A stretch of DNA of 64,000 bases from Aquimarina aggregata (GCF_001632745.1 NZ_LQRT01000002.1:806001-870000); one strand, 5' to 3'; positions 16,617 to 25,611 are shown, numbered from the stretch's first letter. Notes: generated by a model not told the origin, from the sequence alone. Made by a program: numbers and translations.

Positions 16617-18053
16617 TTAGTTAAAAGATCTATTTGCTAATCTTGCTTCTAAAACAGCTTCGATATCATTAGGTATGTTTTCAAATAAATCATAACCTGT
16701 TAGACTTTCAATAGCATCCACTGTGGTCGTGTATTGTCTCCAGTCACTACTTACATTCTGATCATTTGGTACGTTTATAGCAATTATTCTAGTCGAAGTA
16801 GTTACTCTATTAATATCATTTGATCCATTTCGCAATACTAGGGCAACTTTCCAAAAAGAATCAGGAACATTTATCCTACCATTACTTAAAGTTGTTCTAA
16901 ACCCATTACTTCCCGTACCACCAGTCCCAGAAACACCAGATATGATATGAATTTCGTTACCGTTATTAACCAAAGTTCTTAAGTATCGTTCTAATCCAAC
17001 CCATGGTCTCGTATTATTTCTTGGGGCTTGCGGAGCCATATTTGTCATAAAGAAAGTGTTTTCATTTTCTTGAGCAGTAACCGTTCTATCTGCAGACGGA
17101 CAGATATGACCTCTATGAAAACCAGAACCTCTATACTCATTTTCTGTTATTCTATTAAAAGAGCTGGGTAAAGACCTATCTTGTTGAAAACAGTTACAGC
17201 GGCCTCTATTTCCTAACCAATCAGAATTTAAATGCCAACTCACCCAGTTTGGAGTTCCGTTATTGTTATTATAAGAAAGTGTGAACTCTGGTTTTGACAA
17301 GAAATAGTTGTTCGCCGAAGAGTTTGCATTTGAAGGATTTCCAAAGGCTATATTACTATTTCTACCACTACCTCCATTATTACCACCATCACCATCACCG
17401 CCACCTGTACCTTCTGTAACAATTTCTAAGTTATCAATATTAATTCTGTTACTTCCACCAGAGGTTTTGGAAATTCCATAACGTACACTACGAGTTTCAT
17501 TTACCTCAAAAGAAACTGTATTTAATGTAGTTGACGCAGTATTAACCGTTGTGCCTACAAAAGACCATGAAGCTCCATTGTCATAAGACGCTATTAATCT
17601 CCAAGACGAATTACCATCATTACCATATTTTGCATGACGAACTCGAACTGTTCTCGCCCCATTATCCATATTAAAAGACATAACAACATAACCTGTATTT
17701 CTCATTCTAACAGATTTTCTACCAAATTTCCTATCTCTAGAAAGTGTTCCGATCAAAGCATCACTAAAAGTCCAATTTCCAGAAGAAGAAAGTGTTACAT
17801 TTCCTGTGGCATATCTTGGTTTAGAGCCTGATTCATACCCTTCTGTAAAACCAGAAGATCTTTTACCTGAAAAATTGTGTTCATGAGGGCCTTGATTATC
17901 ATAAAAATTGGTAGCTGCATCTAATTCTCCATTAATTGTTAATGGCATAGATACTATAGGTTCATAAACATCATCATCATTAGTATTACATGATGTAATT
18001 AGAAGTGTTGTAGCAATAAAAAGAATAATAAAATTGACATTTAATAGTCTCAT
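16617..18053 (-). CDS. Secreted DNA/RNA non-specific endonuclease with beta-sandwich domain (copy 2)
   Basis: 478 residues, closely similar to the 14855 protein along its whole length: lipoprotein signal 'LLITSCNTND', the same sandwich domain ('GFTEGYESGSKPRYATG', 'MSFNMDNGARTVRVRHAKYG'), a shorter Gly-rich linker (~215-230), then the NUC domain with 'GFHRGHICPSADRT' and 'NTFFMTNMAPQAP'. The residue before RGH is His here and Gln in copy 1, not the Asp of the classical DRGH motif. The pair arose by tandem duplication and has kept both domains. Likely secreted or lipid-anchored. Upstream lies the divergent carboxylase gene. Confidence 0.9.
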   Translation of the reverse strand: MRLLNVNFIILFIATTLLITSCNTNDDDVYEPIVSMPLTINGELDAATNFYDNQGPHEHNFSGKRSSGFTEGYESGSKPRYATGNVTLSSSGNWTFSDALIGTLSRDRKFGRKSVRMRNTGYVVMSFNMDNGARTVRVRHAKYGNDGNSSWRLIASYDNGASWSFVGTTVNTASTTLNTVSFEVNETRSVRYGISKTSGGSNRINIDNLEIVTEGTGGGDGDGGNNGGSGRNSNIAFGNPSNANSSANNYFLSKPEFTLSYNNNNGTPNWVSWHLNSDWLGNRGRCNCFQQDRSLPSSFNRITENEYRGSGFHRGHICPSADRTVTAQENENTFFMTNMAPQAPRNNTRPWVGLERYLRTLVNNGNEIHIISGVSGTGGTGSNGFRTTLSNGRINVPDSFWKVALVLRNGSNDINRVTTSTRIIAINVPNDQNVSSDWRQYTTTVDAIESLTGYDLFENIPNDIEAVLEARLANRSFN

Positions 18054-18294
18054 AGTTGAATTTTTAGGTTATTGATTTGTGTAAGATTAAAATCAAAATA
18101 ACCCCAAATGCCTCGTAACAATGTTAATCACTTGCCAAAAAAATGTTACTAAATAATTAATAACCAAACAATTAAATAACCATAAAATAAAATTACGGAA
18201 ACATTAGTTTCACGACACTTAAATTCTTTTTGCACACTTCATATACTGTACCTTTTTTGTATTTTCGTGCAGACAATACACACAATACATACAA

Positions 18295-19923
18295 ATGGAT
18301 ATAAACTTCAATAAAAACGAAGATCATAATAAGTTATTAGTATCTGATTTACGCCAAAGACTTGCTAAAGTTAAATTAGGTGGTGGCGAAAAACGAATTG
18401 AAAAACTACACGCAAAAGGTAAAATGACTGCTCGAGAAAGAGTTTCATATTTATTAGACAAAGATTCAAAGTCTATAGAAATAGGAGCTTTTGCCGGAGA
18501 AGACATGTATGAAGAACATGGTGGATGCCCTAGCGGAGGTGTAGTTGTTAAAATAGGATATGTAAGTGGAAAACAATGTATCGTTGTAGCAAATGATGCC
18601 ACTGTTAAAGCAGGTGCATGGTTTCCTATTACTGGAAAGAAAAATTTAAGAGCGCAGGAGTTATCTATTGAAAACAGACTACCGATTATTTACTTGGTTG
18701 ATAGTGCTGGGGTATATCTACCTATGCAAGATGAGATATTCCCTGATAAAGAGCATTTTGGTAGAATTTTTAGAAACAATGCGGTTATGAGCAGTATGGG
18801 GATTACTCAAATATCTGCTGTAATGGGAAGTTGTGTTGCAGGAGGTGCTTATTTACCCATTATGAGTGACGAAGCACTTATCGTTGATAAAACGGGAAGT
18901 ATTTTTCTTGCCGGTAGTTATCTGGTAAAAGCTGCTATTGGAGAAACTATTGATAATGAAACTCTAGGAGGAGCAACAACACATTGTGAAATTTCTGGTG
19001 TTACAGACTATAAGGCCAAAAACGACAAAGATGCATTAGACACCATCAAAAATGTTATGTCGAAAATTGGAGATTTTGATAAAGCTGGATTCAACCGTAT
19101 TAAAGCTGTAAAACCAAAAGAAGATCCTCAAGAAATTTATGGTATTTTACCCAAAGCTCGAAATGAGCAGTATGACATGATGGAAATCATAAAACGATTA
19201 GTAGATGATTCTGATTTTGAAGAGTACAAAGCTGGCTATGGGCAAAGTATAATTACAGGATATGCGCGTATAGATGGCTGGGCTGTTGGTATTGTAGCTA
19301 ATCAACGTAAAATTGTAAAAACTAAAAAAGGAGAAATGCAATTTGGAGGTGTGATCTATTCTGACTCTGCCGACAAAGCCACTCGTTTTATTGCAAATTG
19401 CAATCAAAAGAAAATTCCTTTAGTATTTCTACAAGATGTTACCGGGTTTATGGTAGGTAGTAAAAGTGAACATGGTGGCATTATAAAAGATGGTGCAAAA
19501 ATGGTAAATGCTGTAAGTAATAGTGTTGTGCCTAAATTTACTATCGTAATTGGCAACTCCTATGGCGCTGGTAATTATGCAATGTGCGGTAAGGCTTATG
19601 ATCCAAGACTTATTTATGCATGGCCAAGTGCAGAATTAGCTGTAATGGGTGGTGCTCAAGCTGCAAAAGTTTTATTACAAATCGAAACTGCTTCTCTTAA
19701 GAAGAAAGGAGAAAAATTATCAGAAGAAGATGAGAAAGCATTGTTTGATAAAATTAAAGCTAGATATGACAAACAAATTTCTCCTTATTATGCTGCAGCA
19801 CGAATCTGGACAGATGGTATTATTGACCCGTTAGAAACAAGAAACGTTATTTCTATGGGTATCGAAGCTGCCAATCACTCCCCTATTGAAAAGAAGTTTA
19901 ATTTAGGCGTGATACAAGCATAA
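18295..19923 (+). CDS. Acyl-CoA carboxylase, carboxyltransferase (beta) subunit
   Basis: 542 residues, the length of methylcrotonyl-CoA carboxylase beta. It moves the carboxyl group from biotin to an acyl-CoA. Typical segments: 'LHAKGKMTARERVSYLLD', 'GAWFPITGKKNLRAQELSIENRLPIIYLVDSAGVYLPMQ' (two halves of the acyl-CoA site), 'DKEHFGRIFRNNAVMSSMGI', 'MGSCVAGGAYLPIMSDE' and 'LQDVTGFMVGSKSEHGGI'. The 'PMQDEIFPDKEHFGRIF' block resembles MccB more than PccB. No alpha (biotin) subunit is in the window. The two-component kinase starts 10 bp downstream, suggesting a shared transcript. Confidence 0.88.
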   Translation: MDINFNKNEDHNKLLVSDLRQRLAKVKLGGGEKRIEKLHAKGKMTARERVSYLLDKDSKSIEIGAFAGEDMYEEHGGCPSGGVVVKIGYVSGKQCIVVANDATVKAGAWFPITGKKNLRAQELSIENRLPIIYLVDSAGVYLPMQDEIFPDKEHFGRIFRNNAVMSSMGITQISAVMGSCVAGGAYLPIMSDEALIVDKTGSIFLAGSYLVKAAIGETIDNETLGGATTHCEISGVTDYKAKNDKDALDTIKNVMSKIGDFDKAGFNRIKAVKPKEDPQEIYGILPKARNEQYDMMEIIKRLVDDSDFEEYKAGYGQSIITGYARIDGWAVGIVANQRKIVKTKKGEMQFGGVIYSDSADKATRFIANCNQKKIPLVFLQDVTGFMVGSKSEHGGIIKDGAKMVNAVSNSVVPKFTIVIGNSYGAGNYAMCGKAYDPRLIYAWPSAELAVMGGAQAAKVLLQIETASLKKKGEKLSEEDEKALFDKIKARYDKQISPYYAAARIWTDGIIDPLETRNVISMGIEAANHSPIEKKFNLGVIQA

Positions 19924-19933
19924 TAAATACTGC

Positions 19934-21787
19934 ATGAGATTTTTTTATACTATTCTTTTTAGCCTCTTGTTAGGTAATATATTAACTATTTGCGCTCAAT
20001 CTAGCTCTGAAAAGATCGATATCATAGAACAGAATCTAAAAAGCTCGAAAGATTTTATGCAAAAAAATCTAGATAGCTCTTTTTTCTATGCCAATCGAGC
20101 CCAATTGCTGTCCCAAAAGATCGATAACGATACTTTGCTAGCTAAAGCCAACATACAAAAAAGTAGTGTTCTTATATTTAAAAAAGGATTTAACGAAGCT
20201 GACTCACTACTTCAAGGTAACCTAACAAAAAGATTACCATTACATATAGAGGGACAGACTTTGCACAATCTGGGCACTATACAGTATTATAAACAAGATT
20301 TTGAAAAAGCTTTGGATATATATTTGCAAGCGGCAAAAACTATGGAAAAAGTAAATAATTCTAAGCTTCTTGTAAATACATATACAAATATTGGAACGAT
20401 CAATTCAATTTTAAAGAATTTCAAAAACGCCACAACATACCTTGAAAGAGCACTACCGTTAAGTGAATTTAACGAAATTCTTCGACTGCAAATTTTAGTC
20501 AACTTAAGTAATATATACAAAGAACAAAAACTTTATAAAAAATTTAGTAGTACTATATTAGAGGCTGAGCAACTTGCTGAGAAATATAAATCTAAAAGGT
20601 CTTTGTCAGCTATCTACAATAATCTTTCTACACATTATAGTGAAGATGCTCTAAATAACCCTGAACTTGATTATGATCTATCCATTACGTATGGTAAAAA
20701 ATCCGTTGCCATTAAGAAGGAATTAAATCTTATTCACTCTCTTGGATTACCTTATAATAATATAGGTCATTCGTATTTAAGAAAAGGACAATATCAAACA
20801 GCTATTAAGTATTTAGATAGCGCTTTGCCAAAGTCACAGGGTCTTTTAAAATCTTATGTATATAACAATTTAAAAGAATCATATGAAGGTATTAATAATT
20901 TTAAGAAAGCTATAATATATGCTGATTTAAAGGATCAACTTAAGGACTCTATAAACAATGCACAACAAAAAGAAAAAGTAGCAGAGTTAACAGAGAAATT
21001 TGAGTCAGAAAAGAAACAACAACAAATTGATATTCTAGACACCAAAACTGAATTACAGGCACTTACTATTTCTCAGCAAAAGTATTTATTAATAGTTTTG
21101 ATTGCTTTTGGTTTATTATTTCTAATTCTAGGATATTTTGGTTTCCAAAACTATAAAACAAAACAACAGCTAAACACAGTATTGCTACAACAAAAGTTAA
21201 GAAAAACCCAGTTAAATCCACATTTCTTATTTAATGCACTACAGAGTATTCAAAATTTTATTTACAAAAATGATAAAGAAAAATCTAGTTCTTATTTAAG
21301 CAGTTATTCTAAGCTCATACGACTAGTATTAGAAAAATCGGATGATAATTTTACGAGTGTTGCAGATGATCAATTAGCAATAGAATCCTACCTCAAACTG
21401 CAGCAGTTAAATCAAAATGATTCATTTTCATATACAGTGACTGTAGAAAATACAGTAGATGAAGATTTTGACACCTTACCTACTTTAATAACACAACCAT
21501 TTGTAGAAAATGCTGTTCTACATGGGTTAAAAAATGTTACTAATGGCAATATTGCGGTTAGCTACTACAAAGAGAATGCTATATTATTTGTTTCTATAAA
21601 GGATAATGGAAAAGGATTTGAGGTTAAAAGTGAGGAATCAAAAAAACTGCACAAGTCAATGAGTATGACCATTATAAAAGAACAACTCGAAAATTTAAAT
21701 AGAACCTCAAAAGGGTTTAATGGAGATATTAGTATACATCCATCTCAAAGTGGTACAAAAGTTACCTTAAGCTTTGCCTCTAAATAA
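19934..21787 (+). CDS. TPR-containing LytS-type sensor histidine kinase
   Basis: 617 residues. Signal peptide (1-22, 'ICAQ'), then a periplasmic helical region of TPR repeats (~30-335), a coiled coil, one membrane helix (~384-404) and the His_kinase domain, with phosphoacceptor His430 in 'LNPHFLFNALQSIQNFI', and an HATPase with 'PFVENAVLHG' (N box) and 'DNGKGF' (G box). It partners the LytTR regulator at 21813, 25 bp downstream. The signal sensed is unknown, but the TPR sensor suggests a protein or peptide ligand outside the cytoplasmic membrane. The first ATG gives the signal peptide. Confidence 0.9.
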   Translation: MRFFYTILFSLLLGNILTICAQSSSEKIDIIEQNLKSSKDFMQKNLDSSFFYANRAQLLSQKIDNDTLLAKANIQKSSVLIFKKGFNEADSLLQGNLTKRLPLHIEGQTLHNLGTIQYYKQDFEKALDIYLQAAKTMEKVNNSKLLVNTYTNIGTINSILKNFKNATTYLERALPLSEFNEILRLQILVNLSNIYKEQKLYKKFSSTILEAEQLAEKYKSKRSLSAIYNNLSTHYSEDALNNPELDYDLSITYGKKSVAIKKELNLIHSLGLPYNNIGHSYLRKGQYQTAIKYLDSALPKSQGLLKSYVYNNLKESYEGINNFKKAIIYADLKDQLKDSINNAQQKEKVAELTEKFESEKKQQQIDILDTKTELQALTISQQKYLLIVLIAFGLLFLILGYFGFQNYKTKQQLNTVLLQQKLRKTQLNPHFLFNALQSIQNFIYKNDKEKSSSYLSSYSKLIRLVLEKSDDNFTSVADDQLAIESYLKLQQLNQNDSFSYTVTVENTVDEDFDTLPTLITQPFVENAVLHGLKNVTNGNIAVSYYKENAILFVSIKDNGKGFEVKSEESKKLHKSMSMTIIKEQLENLNRTSKGFNGDISIHPSQSGTKVTLSFASK

Positions 21788-21812
21788 CATCAAAGTATCG
21801 TATTTTTAGCAT

Positions 21813-22562
21813 ATGACCGATATAAGCTGTTTTATTGTAGAAGATGACCCTCAAGCATATGAATATGCCATAAACATACTTCAACAATATGAAAACATAG
21901 ACGTTCTAGGTACTTCAGACAGTATTCATAATGCTGCTGATGCTATAAAAAAGTTACAACCTGATTTTATTATACTCGATGTTTTTTTAACAGATGGTAA
22001 TGCTTTTGAATTCCTTGCCTTGTTCGAAACCATATCATTTAAGATTATATTCACCACTTCTTTTGCAAAATATGCCGTAGATGCTTTTAAATTTAGTGCT
22101 TTAGACTACTTATTAAAGCCATATGATAAACAAGAAATGATTAACGCTCTTGAAAAAGTCTCTAAAGATATCCATAAAGAAAATTATCAGATTCAATTAA
22201 AAACGTTACTTCAAAACTTTTCTACTAAAGAAGGTCCTAAAAAAATTGTTCTAAAAACTACCGAAACCATACACATTGTAAATACCGAAGATATTTTATA
22301 TGCAAAATCTGATAACAATTATACTACATTTCTGCTCAACAACAGAAAAGAAATATTGATTTCTAAACCTCTAAAAGCCTTTGATGAAAAGTTAACACCA
22401 TATAATTTTTTCAGAGTACATCAAAGTTTTTTAATTAACTTAAGTCATGTTTCCTCGTTTAATAAACGTGATGAAGAAGTTGTCTTAAAAGAAGAATACA
22501 CTATTCCTGTAGCACAAAGTCGAAGAAAAAATTTGATCGAATACATCGAAAATCATTTATAA
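21813..22562 (+). CDS. LytTR-family response regulator
   Basis: 249 residues: receiver domain with phosphoacceptor Asp56 ('FIILDVFL') and acid pair 'VEDD', then a LytTR DNA-binding domain (~150-249) with 'ILYAKSDNNYTTFLLNN', 'FRVHQSFLINLSHVSSF' and 'IPVAQSRRKNL'. It is the cognate regulator of the 19934 kinase. LytTR proteins bind pairs of short direct repeats; no obvious target is visible nearby, though an inverted repeat lies at 22656. Likely targets include the operon that starts at 22703, by position only. Confidence 0.92.
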   Translation: MTDISCFIVEDDPQAYEYAINILQQYENIDVLGTSDSIHNAADAIKKLQPDFIILDVFLTDGNAFEFLALFETISFKIIFTTSFAKYAVDAFKFSALDYLLKPYDKQEMINALEKVSKDIHKENYQIQLKTLLQNFSTKEGPKKIVLKTTETIHIVNTEDILYAKSDNNYTTFLLNNRKEILISKPLKAFDEKLTPYNFFRVHQSFLINLSHVSSFNKRDEEVVLKEEYTIPVAQSRRKNLIEYIENHL

Positions 22563-22655
22563 GTTCTATCAAATTCTATTCAAAACTCTTGTATTCCTAA
22601 AAACTACTACCCAAATTCTCATTTACTCGTATTTCTGTTCATTTAAGGTTTAATT

Positions 22656-22670
22656 TAGTTCTAAGAACTA
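22656..22670. promoter_or_regulatory. Inverted repeat upstream of the 22703 operon
   Basis: TAGTTCT-A-AGAACTA, a perfect 7-bp inverted repeat around one central base, 33 bp before the ATG of the lipoprotein gene. The position suits an operator or the core of a promoter-proximal site. No known regulator is identified. Confidence 0.4.
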
Positions 22671-22702
22671 CTATTAAACAACTTATTAAAATACAACAGA
22701 TA

Positions 22703-23332
22703 ATGAACAAAATATTCTTAATCCTAATTTTCATAACGCTATTTTTTTCCTGTGGAAAGGATAAAAGCAAAGACAAAGAGCCTGGATTACTTGATGCTAT
22801 TGAAGGAATCTCTGATCTTAATAAAATGGCCAAAGAAGTTGAAAATTTAGAAGAAGAAAATGACAAACTTCTGAAAGCAACACCGATATCTAACGAAAAA
22901 CTGAAAGCCCTGCTATCAGAAGAATTGATTGGATTTACAAGAAAGACCTTTACAATAGGAAATCAATTTATGCCAGATGTAGCAATGGCAGAAGCAGAAT
23001 ATGAAAACGAAAATGGAAATATTATTTCATTATCAATTATGGATGGAGCCGGAGAAACAGGAAGTGCAATGATTACCCTGGCACGTTTAGGTTTTGCTCG
23101 TGATTTTGAAGAACAAAGTGAAAGAGGTTATAAAAAATCAACTAAAATTAATGGGTATAAAGCTATAGAGGAAGTAGAAGAAGATGACTATAGTGATGAC
23201 CTAAATTCTAAAATCGATCTTTTAATTTCAAAACGTTTTATTGTCTCTCTAGAAGGACAAAGTATACCTGTAGAGCAATTAAAAAAAGCAGTAGATCAAA
23301 TAAAACTAGGAGTTCTAAACGATATAAACTAA
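22703..23332 (+). CDS. Lipoprotein of unknown function
   Basis: 209 residues. Lipoprotein signal with lipobox 'LFFSCGKD' (Cys near 17). After it comes a Lys/Glu-rich coiled-coil-like region ('DAIEGISDLNKMAKEVENLEEENDK', about 29-53, here only described), then an alpha/beta domain with 'MPDVAMAEAEYENENGN', 'SLSIMDGAGETG' and a C-terminal 'SKRFIVSLEGQSIPVEQLKKAVDQI'. No known family. First of a likely four-gene operon with the vWA, DUF3108-like and membrane-protein genes. Membrane-anchored in the envelope. Confidence 0.78.
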   Translation: MNKIFLILIFITLFFSCGKDKSKDKEPGLLDAIEGISDLNKMAKEVENLEEENDKLLKATPISNEKLKALLSEELIGFTRKTFTIGNQFMPDVAMAEAEYENENGNIISLSIMDGAGETGSAMITLARLGFARDFEEQSERGYKKSTKINGYKAIEEVEEDDYSDDLNSKIDLLISKRFIVSLEGQSIPVEQLKKAVDQIKLGVLNDIN

Positions 23333-23378
23333 TAAAAACTATCCCCTATTACACATAAATTATATTTAAAATTTGGAA

Positions 23379-24080
23379 ATGAAAAAAGTAAAATTATTAC
23401 TATCAATCTGTACTGTATTTATGATGTTTCAGTCTTGCTATGTCATGAAAAAATCAGATCAATTTTTTGGTATCGAAACTTCAACTAAAAACACCTTATA
23501 TCTTATTGATATTTCAGGTAGTATGGAAGGTATAGATGAAGGATCAATAAAAGATCAGGTAATGCGAGAAGCCGGTAATAAAGCTGGCAATGTAGTAAGT
23601 AATGCCATAGGGGGCAAAATTGGCAATATACTAGGTAAACAAGTAACCAAACAAGCAACTAAATTAGGTGCTGTAAAACGAAAATTAATTCCTGCTATTA
23701 AAGGGTTACCCGATGGTAAGAAATTTACAGTTTTTGCATATAATAATGATGTTACCAAACAATCTATAGAGCTTCGAGTAGCTAGTAATATGTCCCGAAC
23801 TTCTGCTAATATTTTTGTTGAAAACCTTAAAGCCGGCGGTGGAACTAATACTGCCAAAGGTTTAATCGAAGCAATATCAACACCAGGAGTACAAGAAATT
23901 GTTTTAATGAGTGATGGGTTACCTAATGGGGGGCCAGAAGCAGTTTTAGAAGAAATTCGAAAAACCAATACTAACAATGTTATTATTCATACAATTGCTT
24001 TTGGAGAAGACGCAGATCATAATTTTATGCGCACATTAGCCCAAGAAAATAATGGGACATTTATTACATCCAAAATGTAA
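23379..24080 (+). CDS. vWA-domain lipoprotein with glycine-zipper insert
   Basis: I start at ATG 23379; a TTG 6 bp earlier is unlikely. 233 residues. Lipobox 'MMFQSCYV' (Cys20). The von Willebrand A domain has a complete MIDAS: 'DISGS' (Asp44, Ser46, Ser48), Thr in 'GGGTNTAKGL' and Asp in 'VLMSDGLPNGG'. Between MIDAS strand 1 and the next strand is an insert (about 65-105) with glycines at 66, 70, 78, 79, 82 and 86 ('GNKAGNVVSNAIGGKIGNIL'), a glycine-zipper-like membrane-active helix, which is unusual inside a vWA fold. Function unknown; vWA domains bind protein partners with a metal ion. Confidence 0.85.
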   Translation: MKKVKLLLSICTVFMMFQSCYVMKKSDQFFGIETSTKNTLYLIDISGSMEGIDEGSIKDQVMREAGNKAGNVVSNAIGGKIGNILGKQVTKQATKLGAVKRKLIPAIKGLPDGKKFTVFAYNNDVTKQSIELRVASNMSRTSANIFVENLKAGGGTNTAKGLIEAISTPGVQEIVLMSDGLPNGGPEAVLEEIRKTNTNNVIIHTIAFGEDADHNFMRTLAQENNGTFITSKM

Positions 24081-24084
24081 AACA

Positions 24085-24807
24085 ATGAATTTCAAGATCA
24101 CAATCAAAACGGTAATATTCCTACTTCTATTGCAATGTATTGTTTATACAGAGGTAAAAGCACAAGACTGTAACGCAGTACCTTTTATGAAAGTCGGAGC
24201 AGTTTTAGAATATACCGATTACAACAAAAAAGGAAAACTACAAGGTACCACTCGCCACGAAACTACAGCTATATCACCTTCTACAGATGGTATCGTTAAT
24301 GCTGTAATCAAAGCAACAGTAGTTGATAATAAGAATAAAGACAAGTATAGTACAGATTACAATGTAAAATGTAATAATGGCCTGTTTAGTGTAGATATGT
24401 TGCGGTTTTTTGATTTTGATAAACTATCAGAACACAACAAAAACAACCTTAACATTAAGATTGATGGAGATGTACTTGAATTTCCATATCAAATGAAACC
24501 AGGAGATGATCTTGATGATGGAACAATAAATATTAAAATCAATAATGAAGACAATACCTTTACTTTGGTTACACTAAGTTTTGATGTTTTAAACAGAGAG
24601 ATTGTAGGAGAAGAACAAATTACTACCCCAGCGGGAACATATAAGTGCAAAAAAGTAACTTTTGATTTTGAATCAAAGTTCGGGATTTTAAATATAAGAG
24701 GATCAGGAGTAGAATGGTATTATAATGATGTTATGGTTGTGCGATCAGAATCATATAACAAAAAAGGTAAACTAATCGGTTACCACGAACTCACAAAAGT
24801 TCTATAG
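24085..24807 (+). CDS. Secreted DUF3108-like protein
   Basis: I start at ATG 24085, 4 bp after the vWA stop; the longer frame starts inside the vWA gene. 240 residues with a signal peptide (~1-27). The mature protein has the DUF3108-like pattern: 'FMKVGAVLEYTDYNKKGKLQGT', 'YQMKPGDDLDDGTI', 'TPAGTYKCKKVTFDFESKFG' and 'EWYYNDVMVVRSESYNKKGKL'. This is a beta-barrel-like lipocalin-type fold of unknown function, often called TapB-like. Tight spacing puts it in the same operon as the lipoprotein and vWA genes. Confidence 0.82.
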   Translation: MNFKITIKTVIFLLLLQCIVYTEVKAQDCNAVPFMKVGAVLEYTDYNKKGKLQGTTRHETTAISPSTDGIVNAVIKATVVDNKNKDKYSTDYNVKCNNGLFSVDMLRFFDFDKLSEHNKNNLNIKIDGDVLEFPYQMKPGDDLDDGTINIKINNEDNTFTLVTLSFDVLNREIVGEEQITTPAGTYKCKKVTFDFESKFGILNIRGSGVEWYYNDVMVVRSESYNKKGKLIGYHELTKVL

Positions 24808-24864
24808 CAAAAAAGAAATCTTCAATTAAACAAACAAATAGTAGTAACAAATAACAAAAACGAT

Positions 24865-25176
24865 ATGATAGTATGGTCAGGAAGGGGATTCCTTTCTCTT
24901 ATAATTTTAGTCATTGTCTATGTAGTGCTTTTAAATTTCATACCAAAAGAACAAGGAGATTATGCATTAGTCATTGGACTTTTTATTGCTGGAATTTTTA
25001 GTTGGATTATGGGTAAAAAATGGAATAAACCAGAAGGTAGAACTGTTATTGACAAAAATACTGGTCAAGAAATTATTTTAAAGCCAAATCATAGTTTATT
25101 CTGGATTAAGATGGAATACTGGGGGATTATTTTTGGTGGAATAAGTATAGTACTGCTAATCAAACAATTTATTTAA
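24865..25176 (+). CDS. Small membrane protein in the vWA operon
   Basis: 103 residues with three hydrophobic stretches: 'GFLSLIILVIVYVVLLNFI', 'YALVIGLFIAGIFSWIMG' and 'WGIIFGGISIVLLI'. Between the second and third is a short soluble loop ('PEGRTVIDKNTGQEIIL'). No recognised family. It follows the DUF3108-like gene by 57 bp and is probably the last gene of that operon. Located in the inner membrane. Confidence 0.7.
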   Translation: MIVWSGRGFLSLIILVIVYVVLLNFIPKEQGDYALVIGLFIAGIFSWIMGKKWNKPEGRTVIDKNTGQEIILKPNHSLFWIKMEYWGIIFGGISIVLLIKQFI

Positions 25177-25338
25177 TCTAGGTTAGTAAAAATGAAGTCT
25201 AAATTTATAAATGTCAAGAACAAAGTATAACAACTTGTGTCCTTAATGACTATTTTTCGGTCAACAAAAAAACGATATTTAGGTATGTTCAAAATTAGTA
25301 AGGGAAACTAATCAAAATTAACATCTAAATTTCATGTA

Positions 25339-25539
25339 ATGATTAAGAACATTTTAAACTTAGACAGTGTTACTATCCTTAAAAAAGGAGAACAAAAAGC
25401 TATTAACGCAGGATTTTTTGCCAATTGCCCTCAATTTCAGCCTTGCTGGAGAGATAGTGATTGCGCTTGCGGTGGTTGTGGTGTAACAGTAAACAATAAT
25501 GGAGAGGATCTTTATATACCTGATCTTTGTGCATTCTAA
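25339..25539 (+). CDS. Cysteine-rich double-glycine-leader peptide (knottin-like core)
   Basis: 66 residues. The first ~25 look like the leader of Bacteroidota natural-product/bacteriocin-like precursors: 'ILNLDSVTILKKGEQKAINAG', with a Gly-type cleavage site (A-G) in place of GG. The core has six cysteines: C-x5-C-x5-C-x-C-x2-C-x16-C, including 'CWRDSDCACGGC'. The 'C-x-RDSD-C' part recalls squash-type cystine-knot protease inhibitors. No peptidase-ABC transporter or radical SAM enzyme is nearby. A leader-related peptide is at 44327. Own transcription unit: preceded by 160 bp of non-coding DNA and followed by a strong terminator. Confidence 0.78.
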   Translation: MIKNILNLDSVTILKKGEQKAINAGFFANCPQFQPCWRDSDCACGGCGVTVNNNGEDLYIPDLCAF

Positions 25540-25565
25540 AAAAAACAACAAAAAGTAAGAATTTT

Positions 25566-25604
25566 AAAATCAGAGCTAACTTTAGCAAAGTTAGCTCTGA
25601 TTTT
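25566..25604. terminator. Bidirectional intrinsic terminator
   Basis: An 18-bp perfect stem (AAAATCAGAGCTAACTTT and its complement) with a 3-nt loop AGC. Convergent genes lie on both sides, the peptide at 25339 and the M24 peptidase at 25612, so it serves both. Confidence 0.9.
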
Positions 25605-25611
25605 AATTGTA

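Noticed and set aside
18230-18256. Promoter for the carboxylase gene (TTG and TACCTTTT)
   Set aside because: Spacer of 16 bp is short and the -7 box is one base off; left unlisted.
23555-23977. 140-residue minus-strand frame
   Set aside because: Antisense to the vWA domain; low-complexity proline and leucine content is typical of a shadow frame.
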